NCBI GenBank assembly: GCA_913056495.1
Contig: CAJXMO010000006.1
Span: 166,896 to 230,895 of the forward strand
From: an uncultured Alteromonadaceae bacterium
GTDB lineage: Bacteria; Pseudomonadota; Gammaproteobacteria; Enterobacterales; Alteromonadaceae
Reading direction: 5' to 3'
Length of the DNA stretch: 64,000 nt
In this document: piece by piece, positions 27,038-34,459 of the stretch
How the letters are laid out: each line of letters opens with the position of its first letter
Numbering within the stretch: position 1 is the first letter of the stretch
Position numbers and translations under genes: made by a program
The notes under the pieces: model-generated
What the model saw: the letters and a program-made list of their open reading frames with translations, nothing else
Database searches by the model: none
What the model was told of the DNA's origin: nothing

Positions 27038-27814
27038 ATGAAAATCACTCAAATTCGAAACGCAACGCAAATTATTGAATATGCAGGCAAAACCTTTCTG
27101 GTAGACCCTATGTTGGCCCCTAAAGGGACCTATCCGGGATTTGAAGGCACTGCCAATTCACACCTGCGCAATCCAACTGTTGAATTACCTATGCAGATTG
27201 AACAGATCATCAACGTAGATGCGATATTGCTCACTCATACCCATCCAGACCATTGGGATGAAACGGCAGTAAATCGCATTCCTAAAGATAAACTGATTTT
27301 TGTGCAACACGAGCAGGATGAAAACATTTTGCGCGAACAGGGTTTCACTAATTTACAAATATTTTCTGAAGACACTGATTATTTTGGTATTTCATTTACC
27401 CGAACAGTTTGTCAGCACGGCCCACAAGCGGCATTTGAACACGAGCAAATGGCTGAGATTTTGGGTGAAGTAACCGGCGTTATTTTTTCCCACCAGAACG
27501 AAGAAAAACTCTATATTGTAGGCGATACCATTTGGATACCTGCGGTTGAAGAGATTATGAAACAAGAGCAGCCAGGTGTTGTAATACTGAATACCGGATG
27601 GGCACATGTTCTTGGTTTTGGCCCGATTATTATGGGTAAAGAAGATGTACTTAAAACGCATCAGGTACTCCCACAAGCTCAAATTGTGGCCACTCACATG
27701 GGTGCGGTAAATCATGTATTGGTCACGACTCAGGAAGTGCGTGAATACGCAAAAGCCAATGCCATCAGCGAATTTGTTCATGTACCGGAAGACGGTGAAA
27801 CGGTTTGTTTATAA
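27038..27814 (+). CDS. MBL-fold metallo-hydrolase
   Basis: A 258-aa metallo-beta-lactamase-fold protein. The metal motif HTHPDHWD gives His67, His69, Asp71 and His72. Later metal ligands are likely in VGDTIW (about 168) and near ATHMGAVNH (about 226-234). No signal peptide, so cytoplasmic. The substrate is unknown; UlaG-like or lactonase-like hydrolysis are possible. It is followed after 26 bp by a SnoaL-like gene and then by a GlxA-type regulator, which probably controls the group. Confidence 0.85.
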   Translation: MKITQIRNATQIIEYAGKTFLVDPMLAPKGTYPGFEGTANSHLRNPTVELPMQIEQIINVDAILLTHTHPDHWDETAVNRIPKDKLIFVQHEQDENILREQGFTNLQIFSEDTDYFGISFTRTVCQHGPQAAFEHEQMAEILGEVTGVIFSHQNEEKLYIVGDTIWIPAVEEIMKQEQPGVVILNTGWAHVLGFGPIIMGKEDVLKTHQVLPQAQIVATHMGAVNHVLVTTQEVREYAKANAISEFVHVPEDGETVCL

Positions 27815-27840
27815 ATATCGGTTAATGAGAGAAATTTAAA

Positions 27841-28242
27841 ATGTCGACACAAGAAAATATTGAATTAGTGACCCGGTTTTATCAACTGATTGAAGAAAAC
27901 GACTATGTAGCGGTTCAGACTTTATGCCATGATGACTTTACCTTCTATTCGCAAGTGGATACGCCTCTGGATTTAGCGGGGTTTCTTGCGCAGGAAAAAG
28001 GTAATATGGATGCGTTTCCTGGATTTACTTTTCGGATACATGAAATATTTGCAGAGGGTGACAAGGTTGCCTGTTACATGATATTTGAAGGCGTGAATAC
28101 GGCCCCAATGCATCAAACACCGCCCACTAACAACAAATTGCGTTTTTCATTAATGATGCTGCTGACCATTAAAGACGGTAAAATTTTAGAAAAACGGGCA
28201 CATTTAAATGATGCCGATATTATCAAACAACTCCATGGTTAA
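27841..28242 (+). CDS. SnoaL-like / NTF2-fold protein
   Basis: A 133-aa NTF2-like protein. IELVTRFYQLIEENDYVAVQTLCHDDFTFY at the N-terminus and the late EGDKVACYMIFEG segment are typical of SnoaL-like ester-cyclase or isomerase folds. No specific reaction can be given. It is 26 bp downstream of the MBL gene with AGAG ahead of its ATG and is presumably co-transcribed. Fifteen bases past its stop sits the 14-bp palindrome left by a MITE deletion. Confidence 0.78.
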   Translation: MSTQENIELVTRFYQLIEENDYVAVQTLCHDDFTFYSQVDTPLDLAGFLAQEKGNMDAFPGFTFRIHEIFAEGDKVACYMIFEGVNTAPMHQTPPTNNKLRFSLMMLLTIKDGKILEKRAHLNDADIIKQLHG

Positions 28243-28256
28243 GCGCAAACAAAGAT

Positions 28257-28282
28257 TAAATAACCTCAGCTGAGGTTAAATA
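28257..28282. mobile_element. Minimal relic of MITE family A
   Basis: The palindrome ACCTCAGCTGAGGT (28263-28276) consists only of the two family A tips, flanked by TAAATA on both sides (28257-28262 and 28277-28282). TAAATA is the reverse complement of the TATTTA duplicated at copies 1 and 2. The 14-mer is exactly what recombination between the CAGCTG in each tip would leave. Confidence 0.7.
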
Positions 28283-28366
28283 ATTTATGATACGCTTTAG
28301 GTCAGTTTAGTTGAGACTAAATCAAACGGCACAGAGCTCGCTTTGTGCCGGTATAAGTGAAAATTA

Positions 28367-29359
28367 ATGAACGCAGATAACCCCCAAACTTCGAATAAAA
28401 TTGTCCCTAAAGTGGCGGTTATTGTATTTAATAATTTCAGTCCTTTTCATATATCTGTGCCCAGCCTGGTATTTGGTCAGGCGACACTTAATCATACCTA
28501 TTTTGAGCTAGAGTTTATCGCCGGTGAAAGCGGGCCTATTCTGTCTGATATGGGCATGGAAATTCACTCAAACGCGGATTTAAACCAGCTTGAGAAGGCT
28601 GATATTATTATTGTGCCGTACTGGCGCAGCCCGGATGAAAAACCAAATGACCCCTTATTGGCAGCATTGCAAAAAGCTCATCAAAGAGGCGCAACCCTTG
28701 TAGGGTTATGTTTGGGCGCATACGTTTTGGCGTATGCCGGTTTATTAACTGGTAAACGCGCAGCAACCCACTGGGAGTTAGAGCAAGACTTTATCAACCG
28801 TTTTCCTGCAACAGCACTTGATCCAAACGCGCTTTATGTCGAAGACAATGGCGTGATCACCTCAGCCGGCACGGCAGCAAGTTTGGATTGTTGTTTGTAT
28901 ATTTTCAGAAATTACTACAGCAGTACTATCGCCAACCGACTTGCACGCCGAATGGTCGTGCCACCCTACCGCGATGGCGGACAAGCCCAGTTTATTGAAC
29001 AGCCAATCCCCCTGACCACATCGGATGCTCGTATTAATCACCTTATGGAACAGATTCGTCAGGATATCAGCCAAAAATATTCGCTCGATGAGTTGGCAGA
29101 GTCAGTTATGATGACACGCCGCACCTTTACCCGAAAATTTCATAAAGCGACGGGCATGGCATTTGGCGAATGGCTGATAACAGAAAGGCTAAACTTAGCT
29201 CAGGATTTACTGGAATCAACCGATTTATCGATTGAACAGGTTGTTGCCAAAACCGGCTTTAGTTCAGTACTAATGCTCAGAGAGAAATTTAAAGCGCGCT
29301 TTGCTGTTACGCCAAACCAATGGCGAAAAACTTTTCACTCAAATTCAAGCGCACTCTAG
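28367..29359 (+). CDS. GlxA-family transcriptional regulator (DJ-1/PfpI-AraC)
   Basis: A 330-aa regulator. The N-terminal DJ-1/PfpI-like domain (about residues 14-195) keeps a nucleophile-elbow cysteine, Cys115 (GLCLGAY), and ATHW. The C-terminal AraC/XylS domain (about 220-322) has two helix-turn-helix units with YSLDELAESVMMTRRTFTRKF and the closing GFSSVLMLREKFKARFAVTPNQWR. It lies downstream of the MBL and SnoaL genes on the same strand, separated by 124 bp holding the MITE relic, and may regulate them. The inducer is unknown. Confidence 0.9.
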   Translation: MNADNPQTSNKIVPKVAVIVFNNFSPFHISVPSLVFGQATLNHTYFELEFIAGESGPILSDMGMEIHSNADLNQLEKADIIIVPYWRSPDEKPNDPLLAALQKAHQRGATLVGLCLGAYVLAYAGLLTGKRAATHWELEQDFINRFPATALDPNALYVEDNGVITSAGTAASLDCCLYIFRNYYSSTIANRLARRMVVPPYRDGGQAQFIEQPIPLTTSDARINHLMEQIRQDISQKYSLDELAESVMMTRRTFTRKFHKATGMAFGEWLITERLNLAQDLLESTDLSIEQVVAKTGFSSVLMLREKFKARFAVTPNQWRKTFHSNSSAL

Positions 29360-29562
29360 TGATAAATCGATTTCAAACTTAAAAAACTCAGGTATGTCGG
29401 ATAATGCAAACCAGTCAAGCGAGTCTTACTCTCCTAGAGCACCAATCTATTCAAAAGCTAAGCAGCAAGATTTATCGGTATATGCAAATTAGTGCTAGCG
29501 CATGCACCGCTTAAACTCTTTCTCAGGCTTGAGCCCTTTGATAAGACATTTCTGCATCATAA

Positions 29563-30489
29563 TTAAGGCTGTTTTGGTACCTGATTGAATTGCTCTATGG
29601 CTTTGGCAAAAGCCTGTCCTAAATCAATATAGTTTTCACTCTGGTAGTGCCAATTATCTTCTAAAAACTGATAATTTTCAGTATTAGTCACCAGCGCGGC
29701 AGCTTTATCCTGTTCAACAAAATCCTGCTGCGCCTGATGCACAATTTCAATAAAATCCATCATTTTACCATCTTTTGGATCGCCACCTGAATCGGCAATC
29801 TTTCCAATCACAACGGGTAAATCATCTTGACGGAAAGTTGCGCGAATCAGCGCCATCAGTTCTTTTAAATTATTAAGATAAGGTTTTGCAGACCAGTCCA
29901 AATACGCATCCGCTTCTCCTTGCATCCAGATAATACCTTTAGGAATTAACTTGTCCGGGCTGCCGTCACCGTCAATATCGACAATACCAGTTGCGTTACG
30001 CACTGTGGTTAAAAAGTTATCGTATTGATTGACCGCATTACCGTTTGCAAATGCAGGCGACCAGTTACCAAAACCGGAAGCGCCATTAGCTATGGAGCTA
30101 CCGCCGCGCGCATATTTGATAATCGCGATTTTTTGTTCAGGATGTAATTTTGTTAAGTATTGAGCAAACGGCAGCTCTGGGCCAAATCTGTCTGAAAGTG
30201 TATTGCTTTTATCGTCGCTAGAGTGACCTACGCCATGCCCGGCCTGCATCTGTTGCCAAACGCCCAGCCCACCACCCGCTTCATTATCTGCCACATCATT
30301 CCCCTGAAAAATCATTGCCTTTTGAATCGGTTTTTTCAGCGAAGCCGGCAGGTCTTTATTAAAGCCATAGCCTTCCATATTCGATTGACCGCCCATAAAA
30401 TAAAGCTGATATTCATCGGCGCACACATTGCTAGCCGAACTGATTAAGAATATCCCGAAAGCAGATAATAGTTTTATTTTTTTGTTCAT
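29563..30489 (-). CDS. SASA-type carbohydrate esterase (CE6-like)
   Basis: A 308-aa secreted SGNH-type hydrolase of the sialate O-acetylesterase/acetylxylan esterase superfamily (PF03629). A signal peptide (about residues 1-24) precedes GGQSNMEG with the nucleophile serine, a WMQGEADA block and the C-terminal DNWHY with the Asp/His pair. It probably deacetylates plant or algal polysaccharide fragments. I start at the ATG at 30489 because it begins the signal peptide and has CGGAG eight bases upstream. The frame stays open upstream to 30588 but would run through a terminator. That terminator separates it from the DUF1080 operon, so it probably has its own promoter. Confidence 0.85.
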   Translation of the reverse strand: MNKKIKLLSAFGIFLISSASNVCADEYQLYFMGGQSNMEGYGFNKDLPASLKKPIQKAMIFQGNDVADNEAGGGLGVWQQMQAGHGVGHSSDDKSNTLSDRFGPELPFAQYLTKLHPEQKIAIIKYARGGSSIANGASGFGNWSPAFANGNAVNQYDNFLTTVRNATGIVDIDGDGSPDKLIPKGIIWMQGEADAYLDWSAKPYLNNLKELMALIRATFRQDDLPVVIGKIADSGGDPKDGKMMDFIEIVHQAQQDFVEQDKAAALVTNTENYQFLEDNWHYQSENYIDLGQAFAKAIEQFNQVPKQP

Positions 30490-30559
30490 AATAATGCTCC
30501 GAAAACAAAAATGATGATGCATTTTATATTGATAAAAAGCACTTTGTATACGCCTAAAA

Positions 30560-30591
30560 AAAATGCTCATACCAGCTGATATGAGCATTTT
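30560..30591 (-). terminator. Intrinsic terminator after the DUF1080 gene
   Basis: On the reverse strand, a perfect 11-bp stem (AAAATGCTCAT / ATGAGCATTTT) with a 10-nt loop is followed by a run of eight T residues. It is a strong Rho-independent terminator ending the cytochrome/propeller/DUF1080 operon before the esterase gene. Confidence 0.88.
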
Positions 30592-30615
30592 ATAAAACGG
30601 ATCGCTTAAATTAAC

Positions 30616-31356
30616 TTACAACTTTCTGATCCAGATATTTCGATAACTCACAACCTGACCATGGTTTTGCAATTCAAGCGGTTCACAACCATGTGCTTCT
30701 TCGTATTCAGGCAAACCTATATAACGCGTCGGTCCCATAATCTGAAAATGATCCTGAACTAAGATACCATTATGTAAAACCGTCACTTGTGCTTTGACTT
30801 TCACTTTTCCGTTATCAGCAAAAATTGGAGCTCGATAAATGATATCGTAGGTTTGCCAGTTCATAGGAGCCCGGCTGGCATTCACTAAAGGCGGGTTTTG
30901 TTTATAAATAGACGCTGCCTGACCATTGGCATAAGTCGGATTATCATATGAATCTAATACCTGAACTTCATAGCGCTTTTGTAAAAAGACACCACTGTTA
31001 CCCTGGCTTTGACCCAAAGGTTCACCTTCCGGTATGGGTGCTCTAAACTCTAAATGCAATTGCACATCACAGAACTTTTGTTTAGTTTCAATGCTAGGCG
31101 TACCATTTGTGATAGTCACAGTGCCGTCTTCTACTTTCCATTTAACTTTGCTGCCATCGGTATGTTGCCAATGGTTCATATTTTTGCCATCAAATAAAGC
31201 AACTGCATCAGACGGAATTGGATCCGGGTTCACTTTTTTAATTTCTTTCCAGACTTCAGTATGTTCCGGTTTCATTTGTTCAACTGCGCCAGCCACATTA
31301 AAACTGCTCAATCCGGCTAGGGTAGTCAATGCTAACAAAATACGTTTTTTCATCAT
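30616..31356 (-). CDS. DUF1080 (3-keto-disaccharide hydrolase family) protein
   Basis: A 246-aa secreted protein with a signal peptide cut near residue 24 (NVAGA). The DUF1080 (PF06439) concanavalin-like fold is marked by ALFDGKNMNHWQ, KWKVEDGTVTI, FRAPIPEG, NSGVFLQKRYEVQVLDSY and the final LQNHGQVVSYRNIWIRKL. DUF1080 members from gut and soil bacteria hydrolyse glycosides whose sugar has been oxidised at C3. Here it is the last gene of an operon with a c-type cytochrome and a beta-propeller protein, suggesting periplasmic oxidation followed by cleavage. That order of events is inference. Confidence 0.85.
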   Translation of the reverse strand: MMKKRILLALTTLAGLSSFNVAGAVEQMKPEHTEVWKEIKKVNPDPIPSDAVALFDGKNMNHWQHTDGSKVKWKVEDGTVTITNGTPSIETKQKFCDVQLHLEFRAPIPEGEPLGQSQGNSGVFLQKRYEVQVLDSYDNPTYANGQAASIYKQNPPLVNASRAPMNWQTYDIIYRAPIFADNGKVKVKAQVTVLHNGILVQDHFQIMGPTRYIGLPEYEEAHGCEPLELQNHGQVVSYRNIWIRKL

Positions 31357-31400
31357 TTTTAACCTGTTTTCTCTTTATTTTATCTGTGTTTTCTCTGTGT

Positions 31401-32840
31401 CTAGTTGGGCTTTTTATTTAAGGTGTAATAGACTTTAGTGCTTGAAGCAGAGCTTCCTTTTTTATTGGTTAATCCGGCAAAATCAAGCATAACAACATAG
31501 CCTTGGGTCGCATCCAGTTTGATATCAATTGTTTTGTCATCCACTTGCTTAACTGAATTGATGTCAATTTGCGTTAAATCTACTTTAGGTGAGCCATAGT
31601 CCGAACCATAGTTGTAATGCCACTGCTCTGCCGAAATCGCTTTTTTCTTTATAGACTTAGCATCAATAGGCTGGGTAAAAGAAACCCTGAAACCGTCAGC
31701 TTTGGCCTGAATATTTTGCAGCTCGAACGGTGTTGTACCATCCCAAACCACTTTCTGTAATCCGTACGGTTTGCTACCTTTCGCGCCCCAGCCTCGTGCA
31801 GTTTGTCCAATCCAAAGCTGCCCTTTTTGATCGAATGTCACCCGGATATTGCCGCTTTGAAAACCATCGATAAAATTAATCACAGCGCCCTGACGAACAC
31901 CATCGATTTCTTCGAGCATAATTCGAAATACGTTGGACTGTGTCTGGTCGCCCACAAAAATTTGGCCTTCAAATGGGCCAAACTGGCCTTTTGTGGTATT
32001 CCATTCCGGGTTCCCCGGTGAGTTGGCAATTTCGACATGCGGAATATGCACAACCGGTTTTTCGCGCCATTTATCATAGGCTTCTACCGAGGTATTACGA
32101 ATTTTTTCAGGCGTATAATCCGGATGATCAATTAAGGATACCGGGTGACCATAAAACTTATCTTTTTTCAGTAACTGTAAAGTTGAAGTCGCAACCCAGT
32201 CACCCTGATTATCGGTGAAAAATATCTCATCATCCGGGCTGATACCAATTCCGGCCGGTGAACGCAATCCGAACGCGTAAGGAGTAAACTCACCTTGTTG
32301 GTTAACCTGATACGCCCAACCACGATAACCACCTGAGCTGCCCATAGTGCCCATATCAAAGGCATTGGGATCGCCATGACTTAAATTCAGCGTACCGTAA
32401 TAATTACCGGCTTTGTCTTTGACTGGACCAAAATGATACTCATGATAGTTATCATGAAATTTCCAACCATCTGCAACACGAATGTATTCATCCGCTACAC
32501 CATCTTTATCTGTGTCGGATAAACGCGTCAGCTCAGGCTTTTGCGCAACCACAATATGATTATCATCTTCGACCAATAAACCGGTTGGCTCGTGCAGGCC
32601 TTCTGCAAATTTTTGCCACTGTCCCTCTGGGGTATAACGCCAAACATCACCAAAACGTGTGGCTGCATAAATATTGTTTTTAGAATCTACATCCAGCCCG
32701 GTAACATGAAACTCCATGCCTTGCGGTGTTTTAATGGTTTCAACTTTGTAACCAGTTGGAATAACTTGCTCTGCTTGCACAGGTAATATGGCTGCCATTA
32801 AGCTCGCTGCCAATAGAGATTTTTTAATCTGTAATTTCAC
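31401..32840 (-). CDS. Periplasmic beta-propeller protein, putative sugar dehydrogenase-like
   Basis: A 479-aa secreted protein (signal peptide to about residue 23, PVQAE). Repeated blade-like segments (GLDVDSKNNIYAATRFGDVWRY, GLLVEDDNHIVVAQ, GIGISPDDEIFFTDN, VTFDQKGQLWIGQT) indicate a six-bladed propeller like those of PQQ-type soluble sugar dehydrogenases and Planctomycete propellers. A calcium-binding-like DTDKDGVADE lies near residue 110. No CxxCH of its own. It starts with GTG, with GGAG six bases upstream and overlapping the stop of the cytochrome gene. Coupling with that cytochrome suggests a redox role. Catalytic activity is unproven; it could equally be a binding protein. Confidence 0.6.
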   Translation of the reverse strand: MKLQIKKSLLAASLMAAILPVQAEQVIPTGYKVETIKTPQGMEFHVTGLDVDSKNNIYAATRFGDVWRYTPEGQWQKFAEGLHEPTGLLVEDDNHIVVAQKPELTRLSDTDKDGVADEYIRVADGWKFHDNYHEYHFGPVKDKAGNYYGTLNLSHGDPNAFDMGTMGSSGGYRGWAYQVNQQGEFTPYAFGLRSPAGIGISPDDEIFFTDNQGDWVATSTLQLLKKDKFYGHPVSLIDHPDYTPEKIRNTSVEAYDKWREKPVVHIPHVEIANSPGNPEWNTTKGQFGPFEGQIFVGDQTQSNVFRIMLEEIDGVRQGAVINFIDGFQSGNIRVTFDQKGQLWIGQTARGWGAKGSKPYGLQKVVWDGTTPFELQNIQAKADGFRVSFTQPIDAKSIKKKAISAEQWHYNYGSDYGSPKVDLTQIDINSVKQVDDKTIDIKLDATQGYVVMLDFAGLTNKKGSSASSTKVYYTLNKKPN

Positions 32841-32841
32841 G

Positions 32842-34194
32842 TTAAACTCCAGAAACTGTTACCGTAAAGGCTTTGACCTGAGTTAAATCAATTGCTTTAG
32901 GGTTAATATTTTGACCATTCGCCAATACTGTTAACTGGCCCGATTCAAGCGCGGGCAGTTGGATGTTAAGTGATTTTTTGCCATTTGGGTTAATCACCTG
33001 ATATTCAAAGGTTAAACTTGTTGATGTCGCTTTAAGTGTCGTTAATGACAGCTCAACCGAGTTCAGACTAAAATAAAACTTTGGTTGCTCGCCTGTCTGA
33101 TATTTATTAAAAGCGCACAAAGCTTCATCGTTTGTCCCTAATACCTGTGGTGATTTAAATACCCAATTACCAATTGGAAGACTACTTGATTTACCGCGAC
33201 CAATGACATTGGGTCCAACATTTAAAAAGTCACCTTTCCACAGTCCAACCAGACTGCAGTTTTTGGTATTAAATGCATAATTAATTTTCTTAGGGAAGCC
33301 TACCGAGATGCTATAAGCGGGTAACTCAGCTATTTTTTTGCGCTGCACCAAAACGGTTTTGTCGGCAATAATGTTATGCTCTAGCTGGTTAATAATGGAT
33401 TCGGCTTTAGTCGATACCGGAAAAAAGTTGATAGCTTCATCCGGTGTCATCACGCGTAAATCCGGATTAGTCTGAGTTAATTCATGATACGGCGCTTCAG
33501 GCAACATCATTTTAAAAACCAACTTTTGAAAGCCTTTTTTCAGTGGCCAAAATCTATCCCAACCACCTTGCATTTTGACAGGCTCACCATCAATTAAAAC
33601 TTCAAATTGACTAAATGGGCCCGGCTTGGCAAATAACATAGACGCTTTATCTTTTGGAGCATAAAGATCGGCTGTCACGACAATCGCATATTCTTTTGTT
33701 TCAGCCAGTTCAAAATTAACCAGATTATTATCCGCACGGCCTTGTTTAGCCGGAGTAGCCCTGTCTAAATCAGAAAAACTATAATTTGGATACTGACTCG
33801 GTTGATAAATTTCATATTCAACATTCGCCAGCCCTTCCCGCTTGGAAAAAATAAAGGCAACGATTTCTTTGCGCTGCTGCTCGTTCAGCATAGCGCCAAA
33901 ACCCGGCATGCCAGCTTGTGAAAATCCGTTCGATATATTATTAAATACGTCACTGGCTGAATCGCCATGCAGCCAGACACTGTCTTTTAAGTTAAAACCC
34001 ACCGCGCCAGATAAATCTTTAGCATGGCAAGCCGCACAATATATGCCGTAGCTTTGTTTACCCGATGCAATAGCCGCCGGTTCATTCAATAAGGTTTGTA
34101 CTTGCTGATCGATGCTTTCACTGGCGAAAGATGTAAACGTTATCAACAATAAACCTAAAACGGCGCCAAAATAACCTTTTATATAGCTAATCAT
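32842..34194 (-). CDS. Secreted c-type cytochrome domain protein
   Basis: A 450-aa secreted protein. After the signal peptide (to about residue 24) comes one cytochrome c domain with heme motif CAACH (53-57) and a probable axial Met96 (GMPGFG). The remaining roughly 320 residues are beta-rich, with FEVLIDGEPVKMQGGWDRFWPL and similar segments, and I do not recognise them. It is the first gene of the cytochrome/propeller/DUF1080 operon, 1 bp before the propeller gene's GTG. A likely electron acceptor for an extracytoplasmic dehydrogenase. An inverted repeat TCATTA-TAT-TAATGA lies at 34253-34267 upstream. Confidence 0.82.
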   Translation of the reverse strand: MISYIKGYFGAVLGLLLITFTSFASESIDQQVQTLLNEPAAIASGKQSYGIYCAACHAKDLSGAVGFNLKDSVWLHGDSASDVFNNISNGFSQAGMPGFGAMLNEQQRKEIVAFIFSKREGLANVEYEIYQPSQYPNYSFSDLDRATPAKQGRADNNLVNFELAETKEYAIVVTADLYAPKDKASMLFAKPGPFSQFEVLIDGEPVKMQGGWDRFWPLKKGFQKLVFKMMLPEAPYHELTQTNPDLRVMTPDEAINFFPVSTKAESIINQLEHNIIADKTVLVQRKKIAELPAYSISVGFPKKINYAFNTKNCSLVGLWKGDFLNVGPNVIGRGKSSSLPIGNWVFKSPQVLGTNDEALCAFNKYQTGEQPKFYFSLNSVELSLTTLKATSTSLTFEYQVINPNGKKSLNIQLPALESGQLTVLANGQNINPKAIDLTQVKAFTVTVSGV

Positions 34195-34252
34195 TTTAAT
34201 ATCTCAGTAAGTTGTTTTAAATACCGCGTCAATACAGTTTTTTAATACTAAT

Positions 34253-34267
34253 TCATTATATTAATGA
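34253..34267 (-). promoter_or_regulatory. Inverted repeat upstream of the cytochrome operon
   Basis: TCATTA and TAATGA are perfect inverted repeats with a TAT spacer, about 60 bp upstream of the cytochrome gene start. The AT-rich context lowers its significance. No regulator can be named. Confidence 0.25.
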
Positions 34268-34357
34268 TAACAAACTAAACCAGCTACTAAATGAAAAAAT
34301 ATTGTAAAAAATATAATCAATGATTAACTAATACATTGTATTTATTGAATAAAATAA

Positions 34358-34407
34358 AAAACCCAAGCCTTATAAAATAATCAAAATTTTAATAAGTCTT
34401 GGGTTTT
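34358..34407 (-). terminator. Terminator of the pectinase operon
   Basis: On the reverse strand AAAACCCAAG...CTTAT pairs with ATAAG...CTTGGGTTTT (one mismatch) and is followed by a long T-rich run. It closes the GH28-PL1-CE12-CE8-uxuB operon, just past the uxuB-like stop, and isolates it from the cytochrome operon. Confidence 0.85.
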
Positions 34408-34459
34408 AAGTATGACTAAATATAATATTTAACGCACAGAGTGCGGAAATTATTATATT

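Noticed and set aside
27392..27781. 129-codon reverse-strand frame inside the MBL gene
   Set aside because: Fully antisense to a well-supported metallo-hydrolase; composition reflects the opposite strand's codons.
29301..29492. 63-codon forward frame overlapping the end of the GlxA-type regulator
   Set aside because: Begins inside the regulator in another frame, no ribosome-binding site, low-complexity polar sequence.
30490..30588. N-terminal extension of the SASA esterase
   Set aside because: The extension runs through a strong terminator and places the signal peptide 33 residues inside the protein; the ATG at 30489 has a good ribosome-binding site.
31034..31438. 134-codon forward frame across the DUF1080 gene
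   Set aside because: Antisense to a confident secreted protein gene; cysteine- and phenylalanine-rich shadow translation without family match.
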